Source of the DNA: an uncultured Eubacterium sp.
Lineage (GTDB): Bacteria > Bacillota > Clostridia > Lachnospirales > Lachnospiraceae
Length of the DNA stretch: 7,017 nucleotides
NCBI GenBank assembly: GCA_905236735.1
Contig: CAJOOU010000038.1
Coordinates: 1-7,017 of the forward strand
Direction: 5' to 3'
Shown here: piece after piece, positions 4,797-7,017 of the stretch
Layout: every line of letters starts with the position of its first letter
How positions within the stretch are numbered: position 1 is the stretch's first letter
Program-made: the position numbers and the translations under genes
The notes under the pieces: generated by a model
The model's database searches: none
What the model was told of the DNA's origin: nothing
Seen by the model: only the letters and a program-made list of their open reading frames with translations

Positions 4797-6757
4797 AAAC
4801 ATCCGCCTTTCAATATTTTTCCGATACTTAAAGTTTCCATGTGAAGGTTAAATATCAGGTGTATTACCAGTTCGGCTGCTATAAGGCACGCGGCGCAAAG
4901 AGCGCTGTAAAGCGGCGAAAAAGCATTGCTAAAATACCCGGTTACGGAAACAATGAGTGCGGTTAAAATGTCAGGAACCAAAAATCCTGCCAGCATTCTC
5001 ATATTTCTCTGTATATAGGAATAACCCAGCACTTTTTTCAGGGCATATGAAATGCCGAAAACCCTGTGTTCCATTATGGAAATGTTTAAAAGGGTTACCA
5101 GACAAAGAACTGTTACCATAATGCAAAGACTGCTTAAAAATCTGACCAGTCGCAGAATAAAGCTTCTTTGATATGTATACCTTTCGCCGACATTTGTTGC
5201 CACTATCTTAAGACCGGCCTCATTAAGCGCGTATTTATCCGAAAAATTTACCAGTGCATTTCCGGAAATCTTAAAGAGAGTCGAATGTCCTTCTATTGTA
5301 TTGCCGGGGATTATTGCGGCATCATCTTTGCAGTAAATGATGACGGGATTTGCGGCGGTATCAAATCCTGCTCCGGTATCGTTTGAAAAAAACGGCACAT
5401 TTACCTCTCCTTTGTAGGTGGTAAATGTTATAGCCCGCCCGGCAGTATTTACATAGGCCCCCAAAACATAATCTGTGGCAAGGGAAGCATCTGATGTGCT
5501 ATCAGGTGATAGTACAGTAATATCCACATTTTCGTCTATGTAGTCTGAAAGTGAGGATATAAGGGGAGAAGCCGCACTGCTCAGCAAAATGCAGCTTCCG
5601 CCCCGGTAGGAGACTACCTGCATGGCGGTTATGGGTTCTATATCGTCATTTGCATCATAATATAAGGCATCATAGACTTCGTCCTGCAATAAATAAAGCT
5701 CGTTTATGGCATCAGCATCTAAAGATTCAAGGTTATTTTGACTCCTTACAGAAAGATAGTAGCAGTCATTATATACGGCTGCAGTATCATCATTTATACC
5801 TCCGCTCCATACGGATTTCAGCTCGGATACATTGGTTGCGAGGGCAAAGAGAGTAAAAGCAAATACCAGAGCCCTAAAGAAATACATCGCTCCGAGAATA
5901 TCTTTTCTGGCATAATTTGATGCAAAGGCGCTTTTGGCATCATAACTGAAAAAAGACAGATACAAAAGAAGCGATATTAAAATGCCGGCAAAATATAGTC
6001 CGCCGGATAAGAGAGGCATATAATCTCCGGATATAAATAAAGATGTAAAGAGACCTGCAGCGAAATATGCGAGTGAGTACCCTACAGCATCCATAATGAT
6101 TTCTTTAAGTACAATTATCCTTAAATCCTCTCCGAAAATCATACGGAGAGATACTTCCTTTCTTTTGCTGAGAATATATACACCGTTGAACACTATAGGT
6201 AGGGCTGCCATTATTCCCCAGACTATAAGGATCATATCTTTTTCCGTAGTTTCGGTATATCTTGGGGAGCCTATGGTAAAACTTTTTGAGAGAGTATTGC
6301 AGACATTATCTATGCTATGAGTATCTCCGGAAAAGCATATGCGTCCGGCTGCTATATAGTCCTCATATGTCATTTCATCAATATCTTTAAAGTATACTTT
6401 TGTCTCTCCGTTTATGAGAGATTTATAGGTGCGCTCATAAAGCCCTGTTTTTTTCGCAAGGTCTTTTTGGGCATCTTTGTATGTAAAAATATTTACCGTA
6501 TGTTTAAGTTCGCTTTCTGTTTTTTCATAGATGACAAAGAAGGATATATCCTCGTTATCTGCAGCTTTTTTAACATCAGTGATAAATCTGTCATATTTAT
6601 CTTCGGACACATCCGCAGTAGAGGATAAAAATGAGGCATAAGCAAAATTTCCCATTTGAATATGAAAGAGCTCACACCTCATTATAAATCCGAAAATAAG
6701 TACTAAGAATATGGGGAAAAACTTTATACATCTTTTTACTGTATTTCTATATCCCAT
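4793..6757 (-). CDS. Large ABC permease resembling the bacteriocin-associated integral membrane (putative immunity) family
   Basis: The 654-residue protein has hydrophobic segments at about 13-28, 174-196, 218-242, 252-272, 292-310, 537-560, 588-608 and 612-636. Two large polar regions, about 29-173 and 311-536, should lie outside the cell. This reads as two units, each with one helix, an external domain and three helices, like two fused MacB/FtsX-type subunits. After the second helix of each unit comes a basic segment (SKRKEVSLRMIFGEDLR and EHRVFGISYALKKVLGYS) at the place where such permeases touch the ATPase. Size and partner match the family of about 650 residues often found with lactococcin-972-like bacteriocins, where immunity or export is proposed but not proven. 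BceB-type permeases differ in layout. The start follows AAAAGG (6768-6773) and overlaps the upstream gene by 22 bases. Family assignment is good; function is inferred. Confidence 0.85.
   Translation of the reverse strand: MGYRNTVKRCIKFFPIFLVLIFGFIMRCELFHIQMGNFAYASFLSSTADVSEDKYDRFITDVKKAADNEDISFFVIYEKTESELKHTVNIFTYKDAQKDLAKKTGLYERTYKSLINGETKVYFKDIDEMTYEDYIAAGRICFSGDTHSIDNVCNTLSKSFTIGSPRYTETTEKDMILIVWGIMAALPIVFNGVYILSKRKEVSLRMIFGEDLRIIVLKEIIMDAVGYSLAYFAAGLFTSLFISGDYMPLLSGGLYFAGILISLLLYLSFFSYDAKSAFASNYARKDILGAMYFFRALVFAFTLFALATNVSELKSVWSGGINDDTAAVYNDCYYLSVRSQNNLESLDADAINELYLLQDEVYDALYYDANDDIEPITAMQVVSYRGGSCILLSSAASPLISSLSDYIDENVDITVLSPDSTSDASLATDYVLGAYVNTAGRAITFTTYKGEVNVPFFSNDTGAGFDTAANPVIIYCKDDAAIIPGNTIEGHSTLFKISGNALVNFSDKYALNEAGLKIVATNVGERYTYQRSFILRLVRFLSSLCIMVTVLCLVTLLNISIMEHRVFGISYALKKVLGYSYIQRNMRMLAGFLVPDILTALIVSVTGYFSNAFSPLYSALCAACLIAAELVIHLIFNLHMETLSIGKILKGGCL
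4803..4810 (-). promoter_or_regulatory. Ribosome binding site deciding the start of the ABC ATPase
   Basis: Read on the minus strand, AAAGGCGG ends 6 bases before the ATG at 4796-4794 but touches the ATG at 4802-4800 directly. It differs from GGAGG by one base. It lies within the last codons of the permease, so the second ATG is favoured and coupling to permease translation is likely. Confidence 0.55.
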
Positions 6758-7017
6758 TGATTACACGCCTTTTCATAAAAAGTATCAATTTCTTCTCTGT
6801 TGGCATCAACAATCTCCTGCTCCTCAGGGTATCGGGCGGTATATCTGTCTTCAAGATACACCTGATGCTGACTGCCGTTATAGGTGAGGATTACGCCTAT
6901 TTCCTTGGCTTCGTTTGAAAATGGCTTAAGCCATATGATAATGGAATCATTATTATTGGGGTCATCATGATTGCCCTCTTCTTTGGCGTCCTGATTATTT
7001 ACGATTGCAAGATTACC
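6736..7017 (-). CDS. C-terminal part of an unidentified acidic protein, first visible gene of the ABC operon (5' end outside the window)
   Basis: The minus strand is open from the window edge at 7017 to a TAA at 6738-6736, giving 93 residues with no in-frame ATG, so the start lies beyond the window. The fragment has a very polar stretch (KEEGNHDDPNNNDS), then a likely folded part (IIWLKPFSNEAKEIGVILTYNG, with strands continuing to VYLEDRY), and ends in a charged, probably helical tail closing with CNQWDIEIQ. It has about 20 acidic and 7 basic residues and no membrane segment, so it could be the external part of a secreted, lipid-anchored or membrane-anchored protein. I do not recognise a family. 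It overlaps the permease start by 22 bases, which makes co-translation likely and suggests a partner or cargo of the transporter. It does not resemble lactococcin 972 as I know it. Confidence 0.65.
   Translation of the reverse strand, partial: GNLAIVNNQDAKEEGNHDDPNNNDSIIIWLKPFSNEAKEIGVILTYNGSQHQVYLEDRYTARYPEEQEIVDANREEIDTFYEKACNQWDIEIQ

Noticed and set aside
6317..6628. 103-codon open frame on the plus strand within the permease gene
   Set aside because: It is antisense to the permease coding region, which has a coherent membrane topology and coupled neighbours. The cysteine- and phenylalanine-rich product looks like a shadow translation.
4793..6757. Permease as a BceB-type bacitracin/peptide resistance permease, suggested by the nearby two-component system
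   Set aside because: BceB proteins have ten helices with one large external domain late in the chain. This protein has two large external regions, one directly after the first helix, and its ATPase is shorter than BceA.

Overview
The window looks like chromosomal DNA of a moderately AT-rich Firmicute, most likely a clostridium and plausibly a Lachnospiraceae relative. This rests on a SAM-I (S-box) riboswitch with an intrinsic terminator in front of metK, GGAGG-type ribosome binding sites, a VanZ-family protein, and Firmicute-style two-component and ABC genes. The taxon is inferred from gene style, not from any search.

Layout, plus strand: the last 60 codons of a small membrane protein (1-183); a VanZ-family membrane protein (249-845); a SAM-I riboswitch and terminator (885-1035) controlling metK (1050-2231); a terminator with an interleaved promoter (2249-2287); then a sensor histidine kinase (2294-3475) overlapping its OmpR/PhoB-type response regulator (3468-4154).

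Layout, minus strand, converging on the regulator: a three-gene operon read from the right edge leftwards. It holds the C-terminal part of an unrecognised acidic protein (6736-7017, cut by the window edge), a 654-residue ABC permease resembling the bacteriocin-associated integral membrane family (4793-6757), and its 205-residue ATPase (4179-4796). All three genes overlap and are probably translationally coupled. The two convergent units share a hairpin at 4172-4192.

How they work together: metK makes S-adenosylmethionine and is switched off when SAM binds its leader. The kinase and regulator form one signalling unit, expressed apart from metK. The best visible kinase promoter (TTAACA, 17 bp, TAAAAT) has its -35 in the loop of the metK terminator and its predicted start point at the kinase ATG, which has no Shine-Dalgarno sequence; a leaderless mRNA is therefore predicted. 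The ABC operon resembles lactococcin-972-group export/immunity modules. Its permease reads as two fused MacB/FtsX-like four-helix units. The adjacent two-component system may regulate it, but nothing in the window proves that. There is no gene-free stretch longer than about 205 bases.
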